From IMG/VR virus record IMGVR_UViG_3300047382_000771, positions 124,001-188,000 of that record: a DNA stretch of 64,000 bases. One strand, written 5' to 3'. Numbering within the stretch: position 1 is the stretch's first letter; each line of letters opens with the position of its first letter. Origin of the DNA: a virus. Position numbers and translations under genes: made by a program. Under the pieces are notes generated by a model. That model made no database searches and was not told the DNA's origin. It saw only the letters and a list, made by a program, of their open reading frames with translations. This document shows, in pieces, positions 1 through 12,300 of the stretch.

Positions 1-343
1 CTAAAACTGAATTTATATTAAATTGTCCCTGCATTGGGGCATTAACCACCGCCAGGCTTTTAGGCAAGTCGCCTTGAGATGACATACAACTTTCATTAGT
101 GGTTATCTTGAAACCATCTTCAGATAAAATAAAATCCTGCTTCTTGAAATACCCTCCCTGAGAAGAAGTTTCCCCTTCCATTTGGCCAACCAATTCATTG
201 TAGTTGTGATTAACATGCCCCCAACCAATAACATTAATCGGTTTTTCGGATATCGAATAAGATCCGTCTACGCTTTGTATACCTGATAACTGAGTTCCGT
301 CAACAAAAAACTTTTGTTCATGACCTAGGATAGTTTGCTTCAT
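1..343 (-). CDS. Virion structural protein, N-terminal part (runs off the window)
   Basis: An open frame starts at an ATG that overlaps the stop codon of the tape measure gene (TAATG) and stays open for 114 codons to the window edge. The start of the product, with a GIQSVDGSYSISEKP segment near residue 21, is glycine/serine-rich and beta-strand-like, as in tail tube or other tail structural proteins. The coupled start directly after the tape measure gene fits a tail protein acting after it in assembly. The C-terminus is outside the window, so the family cannot be fixed. Confidence 0.7.
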   Translation of the reverse strand, partial: MKQTILGHEQKFFVDGTQLSGIQSVDGSYSISEKPINVIGWGHVNHNYNELVGQMEGETSSQGGYFKKQDFILSEDGFKITTNESCMSSQGDLPKSLAVVNAPMQGQFNINSVL

Positions 344-3300
344 TAGCTAAGCTCCCCACCAACTCTTTTTTCCTGCCTTATTACATCAAGTACTGCTGCT
401 TTAATTTTCTTAGATAAATCTTTTTCATTAGCTCCCCCTTTAGAACCTCCAGCCCCTCCTGTCTCTGTAGATGTTTCTTTTCCTGATTCATCTATGCTAA
501 CATTTACATTTATATTATTAGTGACACTTGATGCCGAGCTTGGTTGCTGCCCAGACTGACCTGTAGACTCTGGGAGAGGGGCCATTTGCGGGGCCTGAAC
601 TTGCGGCATCTGGGGAGCCATTTGTGGCTGGGCAGACGCACTAGGCAACCTATTGTTAGAAACAACTCCACCCTGGTAGTAATTATTAATTCCTTTCCTA
701 AATCCATCAGGGTTTTGGACGGCCATCTTAAATAAGTTCGGATTTCTCTTCATCAACTTATCTGTGGATGACTTTTTGACTACAAAATCTCCTTCGTTTA
801 ATCCAACTGGACCGACCTTATCTATACCAGATTGACCTCTCACTATGGGTATATCCCCCGAAGTATTCAACTGCTCAAGATTTGAATACCCTATTTTCTT
901 TGCCACACTAGATGGAATTAAAGATTCACCCGCAGTTAACATTGCTGGCACAACACTGCCTCCTTTATTATAACCTCTTAATTTTCTTCTATTAGCGTGA
1001 TCTATTCCCGTTTTATTAGCAGAATATCTATTGTGTCCAGCAAGGATATTTGCGTTAGTTAGATTTATGCCGCTTTGAACTGTATGCTTCTTAGCTCTTC
1101 TGTTTTGTGATATTTGATTTTTGCTTTTACCATCTCCATAAAGGTCGCCAATAAAACTATTAACCTCATCACTAACAGCTTTTGATGTTACATCTTTTTT
1201 AGCTTGATCTAACATTTTTTCTTCTTTGGATTTGAACAAACCGCCTAATTTTTCTTTTCCTTTTGCGATTAAGGGTGAAGCTAAAGTTGTGCCCATTGAT
1301 ACGAGTCCGCTAGTAACATAACCACCTACCATGCCCATAATTTGATTAAAGGTACCCATCCTTTTTTCAAATTTTTGGTTTTTCTTACCAACATTATATT
1401 CATGCAAGTTTAATAAATGTTGTTCGTATTCTTGTAAACCTGCATTACTTTCAGCCAGCCTACCGCTAACCATTTTATCGTTAGCATTAAGGGATACATC
1501 AAATCCTAAATCTAGAGATTGTAATTGTTTTTCATCGAATACTGGGGGGCCAGCCTCTTGAGGTTTTTGTGCTGATCGAGACGCTGCGTGTGAGCCATAT
1601 GCAGAAGCAGCTGTATTCATTACTCCTTGAGCTCCAGACTTTAATCTATCCTGCCAAGTAGCCTTTCCTCCTTTATTAAACTTAGACACAACATCTTTGG
1701 GTATGACATACTCTCCAGCAGTGAGCATAGCGGGAACATTATCTATCCCTCCTGGGCCATTTACTAGTCCACCCTTGGCATATTTTTTAACCTTTCCACC
1801 AGCCATCATTTCAGCAGGGCTTGGAGTAGAATTTTTAATACCATTTAAAGCTATAGGTATTTTAGATATTTCGGTTTTAGCCGAATTAACTTCGCCTACT
1901 AATTTTCCTAAATGAGCGTTCGTAGCTTGAGCATTAGCATCCGCACTTTGTACCAACTGTGATAATTCAGGCGTACCCGCTGTAGCTATTGATTCTTGAG
2001 GGTTTGCTACAGATACTGTAGCTGGCTCAGCCATGATTGGCCTCTCGTATCCAACGGGTACAGCTCTATCTGAAGTAACAAAATCATTAACTTCTTTCTG
2101 TGCAACTTTTTCTTTTGATTCAGCCTGACTGAGTTTGTTTGAATATTTCTTTAATTGCTCTTGAGCTCTTGCAAGCTCAGCTGCTAGCGGAGCAAGAGCT
2201 GCTTCAGCATCTTCAAGCTTACCCCTGAACATTTCTAACTTTGCTATTGCACTGTCATACTCTGCCTTATCCTCACTATTCGTCAAGTCTGAATTTAATT
2301 TTAAATCATTCACCTTATTTTGTTGCACATCAAAATTAGACTGTGCATAATCTTTGCTCTTTGACAACGAGCTAAATTCATCAAAGTTTTTACCTGTAGG
2401 TCTTACGAGCTGATTACCACCCATGAACATTCCCTTGTTTTCGTATAAGGGGCCCTTGAATGATTTGATAGTTTTTTGAGAATTATCAATCATTGACTGA
2501 GCATGGTCTTTATCTGATCTAATGTTGTGTAGTTTTGATTTAGCTATATCTATATTTTTGTTCCTAGTTATTTCAGACATTTTTGAATCATCGTATTTAG
2601 ATACATCCAAATCCCTTTCCATCATAGATCTTCTTTGCATCTCCACATTTACATATGGATTCTTGTCATAGCTTTGTTTGAATGGATCTACTTTGTTTTT
2701 TAAAGCTATAGAATTTATTTGATCCTGGCTCTTCGGCTTATTAGCTTCATTCGCCTTTTTTTCAGCTGTTTTTTGAACTTGCTCTACTTTATCTTTTGAA
2801 CTAGAAGATGGAGCTTCTGTCAGTTGCTTTTTTTCTATAGCATCCTTTAATAGGATAAGGCTGTCTTTAAGATCCACCATTGGTGACTTAAGGCCTTCTA
2901 TAGCATTATCAATCCATTGAGGTTTATCTCCAAACAGACCCTTTAATTCCTCTCTAAATTTTGCAGCAAAATCACTCGCTCCACCAGCAATTTCTGATTT
3001 TAAGTTAGCTACTAATTTTTCTGTATTAGTTAATTCAACTCCGTCAGTGAGCCCAGACTCAACCCTACTAATTAAAGATTCTAGTTTAGAAGAAAGCTCT
3101 TTCTCTACATTAGAAGATTCATCAAGTTTAGCCCCTAATTCAGTATTAGCGTCTACGACCATCTGGGCATCGCTTTTTGCAGATTCCCCAGTAAAAGCAA
3201 AAGTCAAATCCTTAATAATGTTATCTATATTAGCATCCATCATTCTGTCCATAATGGTGTCCGCAATACCAAGTCCCACGTCAGCAAATGCCTCTCCTAT

Positions 3301-6300
3301 GTCCTTGGCTCCAGTAGCTATATCTTTAAATGCTCCTTTTAAGCCAGACCTTGCACTATCAATTCCAAGGTTAACTAAGTCTGATTTTAAGTTAGATGCC
3401 TGAGCGTTCATCTCTGCCATCTTTACCTTGAGAGCATCTACTATTTCAGAGTTATTACCAATCTCTTTATTGTATGCCTTGTAGGCTTCCGCAAATGCAA
3501 GAATATCATCGGGGTCATCAGTAAGTGTTGCCCTTGTTGCTGATTGTCTTACCGCCCCTAGGCTTTGAAATTTTTCTGTCTGAACATCTGCGGCTACCAT
3601 CAAATCCATAGTTGGCTGATCCATCAAGGCTTGCTCTTTAGCATTCCTGAGAGCTTTTAATTTATTACCAGTTTCTTCCAGAGATACAGCAGCTCTCATT
3701 CTTTCTGCCATTTGGTCATTCAGAGATAACAGTAATTCTTTTTTAGCATTTATTAATGAGCTTTTTTCTGTACTTAATATTTCTTGTTCTACTTGCTCTG
3801 AAACTATCTCATTTATTTTACCAGTTATAATAAGTCTTTGTAATTTTTCTTTCTCTAACTTATTACCATCTTTAAGTTCAGATAATTCTTGCTCTATTTG
3901 TTGATCTGCAATTATAGACCTGTAACCCATTTTATCCATTATTTCTCTGCGTATTTGGGCAGTCTTATTGGTGGTTACTAAATCTATCATTTCTCCCTGA
4001 ACTGTAGACTTAATTGTCTCTAAACTTTTTGCATTGTTATCTAGAGCTGATAATTTTAAAGCTTTCTTTTGAACTTCTATAGCTAAATTGTCGGCTTCAG
4101 CTGATGCTTCGTCTGCTACAATTTTACCAAGCATATTCAAGTCAGACAACATACCCCTTCTAATGTCAGCCTCAATAGCCGCAGATTCAGCTGAAGACGC
4201 CTCTTCGCCTATTTTGATAAGTTGATTCTTCATCAGCAACTGTTGCGTATCTAAAACTTCTTGATTCTTGGATGGGGCTGAAGATAGTAAACTGTTACTC
4301 ATTCGAGATGACGACAATCCTTCCATTCCAGATTTTGAAGACTCAATCGCTTGCTTTCTTAAATTTTGAAATATTAATCCTTGAAATGCGAGGCTATCTT
4401 GTTCTAATTTTAACCTTTTTGATGCGAACTTATTTTGAACAGATAACGTTGCGGCTTGACCCATAAGGTTTTCGGTTATCGTTTCTTGTGTCGCTAAAGT
4501 TTTATTTAATTCTTTTTCTAATAATTTAGCCCCCTCAACTGTTTTAGCTTCTATTAATAATTTCTTTAAAGACTGCTTGTTTTTCTCGTCTTGCCTTTTT
4601 GCCTCTAAATCTACAGACACAAGCAGTTGCGAGTATTTATCAGATGCTTCGGCTAATTTCTGTAAAGTACTTTCTTCTACAGCGAGAATGCCAGATTCTA
4701 CCGCCGCAAGTGTTGCCGCCAGCTGTACCCTTGGGTCTTGCTCGTCAGCAATTTTTTGAGTTATTTCATTTAATTTTTCTTGGAATTGAGTACCCTCATC
4801 GATTTCGGCTCCTTCAAATATTCTACTGACACCATTTTTTATTTCATCATCAACATTTAAATCAGTTATAACCCTAGAATTAAATTCAGTAAATTCAAAA
4901 TCTGCATTAGCTGCATTTTGTAATCTTTTATTAAATGTTGAAATTGATTTAGCTAAATCATCTCCTTCTCTCTTTAAATCTGGAGACAATAAATTGGTAG
5001 TCATTATTGTTTTTGCTTGATCAAGTATGGCTATAGATAGTTCATCTTCTGCATCTGCGCGTTTTTTATTTAACGCATCAAGCTGGCTAGCTGCATCCCT
5101 GGATACTTTATTAAAAGCGGCGGTAGCATTACTCATCATGCCATACTCGCTGATTAAATCTTCAGATGCGGCAGACTCTTCTCTTCTTAACTTGTTCAAC
5201 TCTAATTGATGACCGAGGGTTATCTTTTCGTAAGACACTCTTGTTTTAGCTAAGTTAACTAGCTTGTTTAATTCTTTAGCAAATTTAGTGTCAGCCATCA
5301 TGATAGCCTTCTGACCATCAGAGATATCATTTTTAGATAAGCTGTCGGCTAATCTATTAATTAAGGCTGCAAAGCCTTTAATTTCATTATCACTTAAACC
5401 ACCCATATCGTACTCAAACTCATCAGTGGTTTTCTTTAAATTGTCTAGCATACCCTGAATCCCAACGCTACCAACCAATTCGTTAGCGTCAAAATTTAGT
5501 TCGTCTATATCCATTGATGGGTTAGCGGCAAGCTTTCTTAGTTCTGAAATGTTTTTTTGTAATGACGAATCTTGCTCTACGGCACTGGCTCCAGATTTAC
5601 CTTTTAATAAATCCTGCATAGCAAAAGCGCTCCTTGCTCCCTCTGCTTCTGATAGCCTTAAAAATTTCTCTACATTATCATCGCTATCTGCTTTGTCTAC
5701 ATTTTCTGAAAAATTAACCCTGTTTGATTCTACAGCAGTTAACATTTTAGTAACCACCAAAAGATCTTGTAATGCTTTTTTGTTTGCGGCATGAGCTTCA
5801 GTGCTTCCACCCAAAGCTTTATTAACAGCTTTTAATCCAAACTCTCCGACTTTATTCTCATCATAAAGAGCCCCCATGGAATCCATAAGTTTAGAATCAG
5901 CATCTAAGCTTTTTAATCTAAGATCATAATATTCTTGTTCTTGTTTTTGAGTTCTACCTGAGCCTAATATTTCAAGGTCCACCATTTTTTGCTGGATTTC
6001 TTCTTTAGACTTCATGGATTCAAGCGCAGCAGAAACAGTCTCTGAAGTCTTACCCAACTCCTCTATTTGTTTCCTGGCTTTAGAGGCACTACTTGAAAGC
6101 AAATCAAATATACCCTCTCCAACAAAAAACTTAAAAGCCTCATTAACAAGGGTGAAACCTGTGTACAGCTGACCTATTACTGGTAAGAACCTAGTAAATC
6201 CTCTAGCTAATGCACCTACCGACTTACCCAATAGTGGAATTTTTCCACCAGTCATCTTTGCGAGTCCACCACGAACTCCACCTCTTTGCTGGTTCCTTAA

Positions 6301-9300
6301 ATTTCTAGATACAGCCTCCCTCTCACCTGCATTTGCTGCAGCTTCTCTTTGCGGATTTCCCCCAAAAATATCTCCGACACTTCTTTGTTCGTCTGAACTT
6401 TGACCAAGAGCTTCCGATATTTCGGGGATTAATTCTTTTTGTTGCATGTATGCCGCAAAAACCTGCGACGCACCCATGCCTAACTCTGCTAAATTCTTAC
6501 TTGCGCCTGACGCTGTTGATGCAAATTCACCAAGGAATCCATTCGCCATAGAAATCATGGACTGGAAGAAGAATAATCTCTGCAGTCCGTTCTCTCTCCC
6601 TTTAGATTCTGCCTCTATAGCTGCCTCAGCCTTGCCAGTTTTTACAGCCAGATCATTAAATACCCTGGCTACTTTATCGCCTTCTTTTATGACCTCACTG
6701 TCACCTCCAGACCTTGCTTCAGCTTTTTGAAAAGCTCCAAACATTTCTTTCCTGGCAAGATCTGTGGCCCCCGTCAGTGCTGGATTAACAAATGCATCCT
6801 TATCTCCACCCGCTGCAGCTTTTTCAGCATGACTAATTTGGGTACTAACTTCCTCCACAGATTTAGATGCCTTCTCAAACTCTGTCTTGGTTAGCTTGTC
6901 TTTTAAAAATTGTAAACCTTTTTCTAAATCTTTAGCTCCTTCATTGATTGAAGTGATTATGGGTTCTAGGATTTTATCTTGATTAGATCCACCAAGAGGA
7001 GCACTAGGCCCACTAACAGGGACAATAGGCTTTGCTGCAAATTGTGAATAATTACTTTGGCTAGAATCGTATTCACCAAATTTACTCCCTCTTCTTGTAA
7101 GAGCATAGTTAGGTACCAACCCCTTTTGTGCTCCATGTTTTTTAGGGTCGATGTTCATCGACTTAGCTCTTTTAATTCCTTGGTTCACACCTAGAGGTTC
7201 GTCTCTTGTGTTTGTTACAGCTAAACCTAAAGGATTTTTTCTATCCACCAGCTGATTGCTTCTTTCTATCCTGATGGTTGAAGGTGGTACACCAGCAGCT
7301 TTTTCTCTTTTAATGGCTTGAACTAATGGGTCACTAAAATTAGGAACAATTCCTTTATTTGCTACATCATAATATTTATCTTCATCTCCCTTGAAATAAC
7401 CTCTTAGTAAATGATTACTTGTAACTCCTTCTGATATTCCTTTTCTTTGAAAATTCTTTGCCTGAAGTAAAGATTCTGTATGTTTCTTCAAGAAAGACTT
7501 CATTAACTTACTTGGCTGCTTGATTCCATCTTTCTCCATGTTACGAATAACACTTGGGTTATCCATCACAGATTTAATGTGCCTTATGTCTTCCGTGTTA
7601 GCCGATATAGAGAATGTTTCCTTATCAAGCCTAAGACCAGAAACTGGAAACTCCATTTGCATCCACTCTACAATATCCTGAAATTGTTTGTACTCATCAG
7701 GGGTGACTTTTAAATAGTTTTTAGTATCCGCCTTTAAGCCCTTCCTGGCTTTTTCAACCCTATTACTAGCAACAAAGTTAGGGACAAGACCCTTACTTGA
7801 GAACCCCGCCGCAGAATCACCTTTCCCTTTAACCCTTGTGGTCATTAAATCCTGGAAATTTACAGCTTCATCCATATCATATGGACCACCAAATGGCTTA
7901 AAAACTAAACTTGCAATATCTGCATTTTCTGGCTTAGTAAAGTGTTTGTTAATATCACTCTTAAAATTTACAAGACTATCAAAACCCATTTGTTGCTCAT
8001 CATAGCCCTCTGAGTAGCCAAAGACACCCCCAGTTTGTAGACCTTCCTGTACTCTATATTTTATTTGAGGAAACATTGAAACAATATTAGCCCAGGGTGT
8101 CGATCCCATTCCATTTCTCTGGGGAGTCAAAAATCCAGATCCCAAGGATTCGTTATCTTTTAATAATTTATTAAAGTTATTAAATGCGCCTCCTTTTAAA
8201 TCTTTATCCCCTCTGGTTGCGTGCAATATTTCGGCATGTCCCGCAGGGTATTGTCTATACTTCAAGCTGGTTCCCGTTGCAGGGTCTTCCATTTGTCGAA
8301 CAGACATGGCAAAATTTGGCACAAGCCCTTTATTTAAAACCTGCATAACCTCGCTTTCGCCAGGCAAAATTTGACGAGTGCCATTAGGGTTATAACCAAT
8401 ATCTGATTCTGGAACCATTTGTTTCATGGTCTTGTCGTAGAAATCGTATTCTTTTCTACCATATTCCATTTTATAATGGTCCAATAAAGACCTATCATTT
8501 CTTCTACCGTAAACATTCAGATATAGCCCGCCATTTTCTTCGGCCCATTTTTGTATGGCACCACTTGCCATAGCTTCTTTAAATTCCTCAACTTTAGGGT
8601 AGTGTCCTTTTTCGGGGTCAGCTCCCTTGTTTAGTATTCTCAGCATTTTCTTTTTATTGAATACATTTTTTTCTGGGACGGTTTTCTCGAGTACATGACC
8701 TTCTTCTACTGGCTTGCCTGGTCGGATTGCCCCCGCAAAATTCTTAGCAACAGTTTTTGAGGTACTGAAGGATGTCGCTCCAGAAGGTTTCTGGTTCCCA
8801 ACATCTCCAATATCCCTATAGCCAGCCATAACCCCACTTACATGAGATTTAACGAAATCTTGCACAACTCCAACTACATCTTCTGGAGTCTTTACTCCAT
8901 CAAATGATGGCATATTTTTACCAATTGTAGGTTCGTCAATCCCTTGCCTTGATTTATTTTGACCTCGATATAGAGTTAAGTTTGCAAAGTTAGGAACTAA
9001 GCCTTTTGAGAAATCATCTTCTCTTACTGTTTCTCCTGGTTTAGGTTGGTAATAATTTCCAGCTTTTTCTAAAGCCAAACTTATTTCATTAAATAAGATT
9101 CTTTCGTTTTTTATTTTTCCATCTCCACCAGCATAAGAAGTTGTAAATCCCTCAGGGTCATCTGCTTGAGCATCCTGTATTGCAGCCATATATCTATGCA
9201 TATATTTTTCTATCTCTGGAGAATTCATCTGAATCTTACCTCCAGTTCTACGCTCATAAGCGGTTTTAATAGCAGCTTTAATTTGGGACTCTGAAAAATA

Positions 9301-12300
9301 TCCAGTTTTTAAATTGAGGGCATTAAAATTCGGCACTAATCCCTGGGCTGTATTTACATAATCTCTATAAATACTCGGCCTAATCCAGTCAGGATTCATC
9401 TTGACCCCTAAGGAATTCATGCCTTGACTTGCGATGTCTTCGACGTCTGGGTCTGAGTTTAATCCGTAATTAATTTTATTGCCAACCATCTCGTAGCCAT
9501 CTAACCCCTTGCTATTAATAAACTCGGCAGCATGAGAAGGGAGAGCTACATCTAATATAGACGACCCACCATCCCTATCCATCATAAATTCTAACCCAGA
9601 TTTTATTGCGGGGGTGTTATTGGCTTTGGCTAGCATTTTTGTAGCTGTATGAGAAAGTCCAGACTTAGCCGCTTCTCCGTGTGTCACGCTTTTGATAACA
9701 TGCGGATTAATCCCTGTGTCGGGGTTGTATTGACCAGGACCAATATTTACATCTCCCTCTGTATTTTTTTCCCAATCAAATCTTGATGTTGGTCCGCCAG
9801 GGTCTCCCATGTAAGCCCTATCACCAAAAGTCGATTGAAAATCTTTACCCATTTTTGACGCTGTTGCTGGAAATCCAGTTCTTAATACTGTTGATGGGTC
9901 TAGCAAATCTGAGACTGGAATAGACTCAGTCTTTACTGAGCTTGTAGTACGATCAAGCACGTCTCCATTAACATATCCTCCCGAAGAAACCATCTGCCCC
10001 CTATGAGGTCTAAATATTTTACCAGACGCCAAAGTATATTCATTCCTTGCATTGATCGTCTTGCCATCCATATTGTAGACATCTCGCTCGGACGCGTAGT
10101 TAGGTACAAAACCAGAACTTATCCCATGCGACACAACTAAATCCTTAGCGGCTTCATCTATTAATGCTGGATTTTCTCTTAAAGTTTTTTGTAATTGGTT
10201 TTTCTGTATTAAACCTCTAACCTCAGACATGGACATACCAACAGGATTCCAAGAACCCATTCTCGCTAATTGAGCCAAACTTTCTACTAACAAGTCTTCC
10301 TCAATCTTACTGATCATGTAATTTAATTCTTTAGCTACATCATCGTTTGTTAAACCTTTTGCAGATGGATTAGGGGTAGTGTCACCAACAAAAGAATCAG
10401 CTATAGCCCCTACTTGATCCCTGAATGCGAAATTAGAATACCTTCTAATACTCTTAGATGCTATATTATTTAAATCAATTTCTCCAGCTTTTATCTCAAA
10501 AGGCACTTCTCCTGGTTTAATTGCGTCTACTACAAAATTACTTTTACCCTTCGAATTATCTATTTTATAGGAGCCATATTCATCTGTAGCTTCTAGCCCA
10601 GCACTAGATCGATAGCCATCACCTTCTCCGCTCCCCAGAAATAAAGATTCGCCTACATTCCCTTTATGATCATTATTTCCTTTATTTAAATTACTTAAAA
10701 CTTTTTTATGGTAAACTTTTGGCTTTTTAGCCATCCTTGGGACATCATCTATATATCCAAAAGGAATTTTGCTTTCAATTTCCTTAATACCTAACGCCTC
10801 TAAATACTCACCTAAGGACAAAGCAGATTTATCTCCCCCTGTAGCCTTAAAGGAAGAGCCTTTTAATTTATTAGCTTGTGTGGTAAAAGTTATATCTATA
10901 CCAGAGCCCTGTAAATCTTGATCTCCATATTCAGCTATAAACTCTTTTAATTGTTTCCTGTATTCTGAGGTTTTAAACTGTCCAGTCTCTAAACCTCTAA
11001 GCTCCATTGCCTGGGAACCAGTTGTTAAGTCGTTTTGTATGGCTGCGAAGTTTGGTACATAACCCTTGAATGCGTAAGGATCAAAACCATGTTTATTACT
11101 AAACTCTTTTTCGTATTTCTTACCAGCTCTAGAAGATCTAGGCGGCATGATTGCGGGTTGATCCATCCCTGGAAACTTTTTAACTGTTTCTGCTTTATTA
11201 TATACTACTTTCCCGACTCCAGAAATTGACATTGAAGATATACCGCCAGGTGTATACCCAGCTTCTATTGCTCCTTTTCTTTCTTTTCTTTTGGCGGATG
11301 TAGGGATGTGTCCACTCGCTCTTGTGCCCACCTCACCTGTCCCGCTACCATCTAAATCTACAAAAGAATTAGTGTTTACGGTTAAATCTGGATTAACTCC
11401 AGCTCTTAGAGCTGCGCCAGCCAAAGATGAGGCTAATTGTTTTTGCTTAATCATTGCGTTGGTTTGTGCTTCAATAACTTTGAGCATGAATTTTTCTTGA
11501 GCGAGCCTATCTCCCTCTAATTCATTTAAACCTTCTTGAATTTGCTTGTTTTGAGATAATGCACCAATGATGGAATTTTCCATTTGTACAAGTTTCTCTT
11601 TTCTACCAACAACACCTAATACATCTTTTAAACTTTGTGACGCAAACTTACCCACGTTCATAAGCATCTTACCCATTACAGCTGTAAAAGCAACTAAGCC
11701 AGGCCCACTAAGTACATTCCCTATTCCTTTTACGAATCCAGTAAAAAATGTATTACCTGCTTCTTCTCCTCCACCCAAGGCATTCTTTAGACCGTTAGCT
11801 GCACCTTCTACATTTTCTAATATACCTCCGATTGGCCCCTTAAGTGTCAAGTTTCCAATCACTTCAGCCAACTCTTCTATAGATACTGTTGTTCTTTTAG
11901 CTAGAGCGTCTAATGTTTTATTTAATTGCTCATTTTTAATGGCCGCATCGCCCATGGCATCTCCTGCTATAGCGGTTGCTCTTTCAAAGATATTTTGCTC
12001 TTTAGCTAAATCCCTCAATGCAGATTTAAATATATTAGCCTGAAATATACCTGCAGCAAATTGAGTAATATTAGATTGCTGGGATTCAGTTAAAGAATCG
12101 AAAGATTTTGCTATGTTTTGTAAAACTTTATCTGCAGGCAGTAAATTACCTTGTAAATTTTTAACCTGAACACCCATTTCTTCTAGCTGCCTGATGGACT
12201 CAGGTCTTCTTATTCTTGTGAATATTGTTTTAAGTCCATTACCAATCACAGAACCACCTCTAGCAGTGGTTTGTTGTAGCGAGGTTACAATACCAATTAA

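Larger units (their letters stand above)
7104..11070 (-). repeat. Eight G-[LIFY]-V-P-N-[FY] linker motifs inside the tape measure gene
   Basis: The motif, usually preceded by K, S or Q and often followed by A, occurs near residues 645, 962, 1219, 1332, 1556, 1735, 1882 and 1958 of the tape measure protein. Spacing is irregular (about 76 to 317 residues), so these are boundaries between unlike modules and not a tandem repeat. I recall similar VPNF motifs from other large phage tape measure proteins. Whether they are linkers, docking sites or protease sites is unknown. Confidence 0.85.

Noticed and set aside
7797-8312. Acetyltransferase (GNAT)-like module in the tape measure between VPNF motifs 5 and 6
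   Set aside because: A G-G-A-F-N-N-F-N-K-L-L helix is suggestive, but no clear acetyl-CoA loop could be defined.
11567-12043. Long plus-strand open frames antisense to the tape measure gene
   Set aside because: They are low-complexity (serine, proline, leucine, phenylalanine), lack ribosome-binding sites and mirror the amino acid bias of the minus-strand gene.
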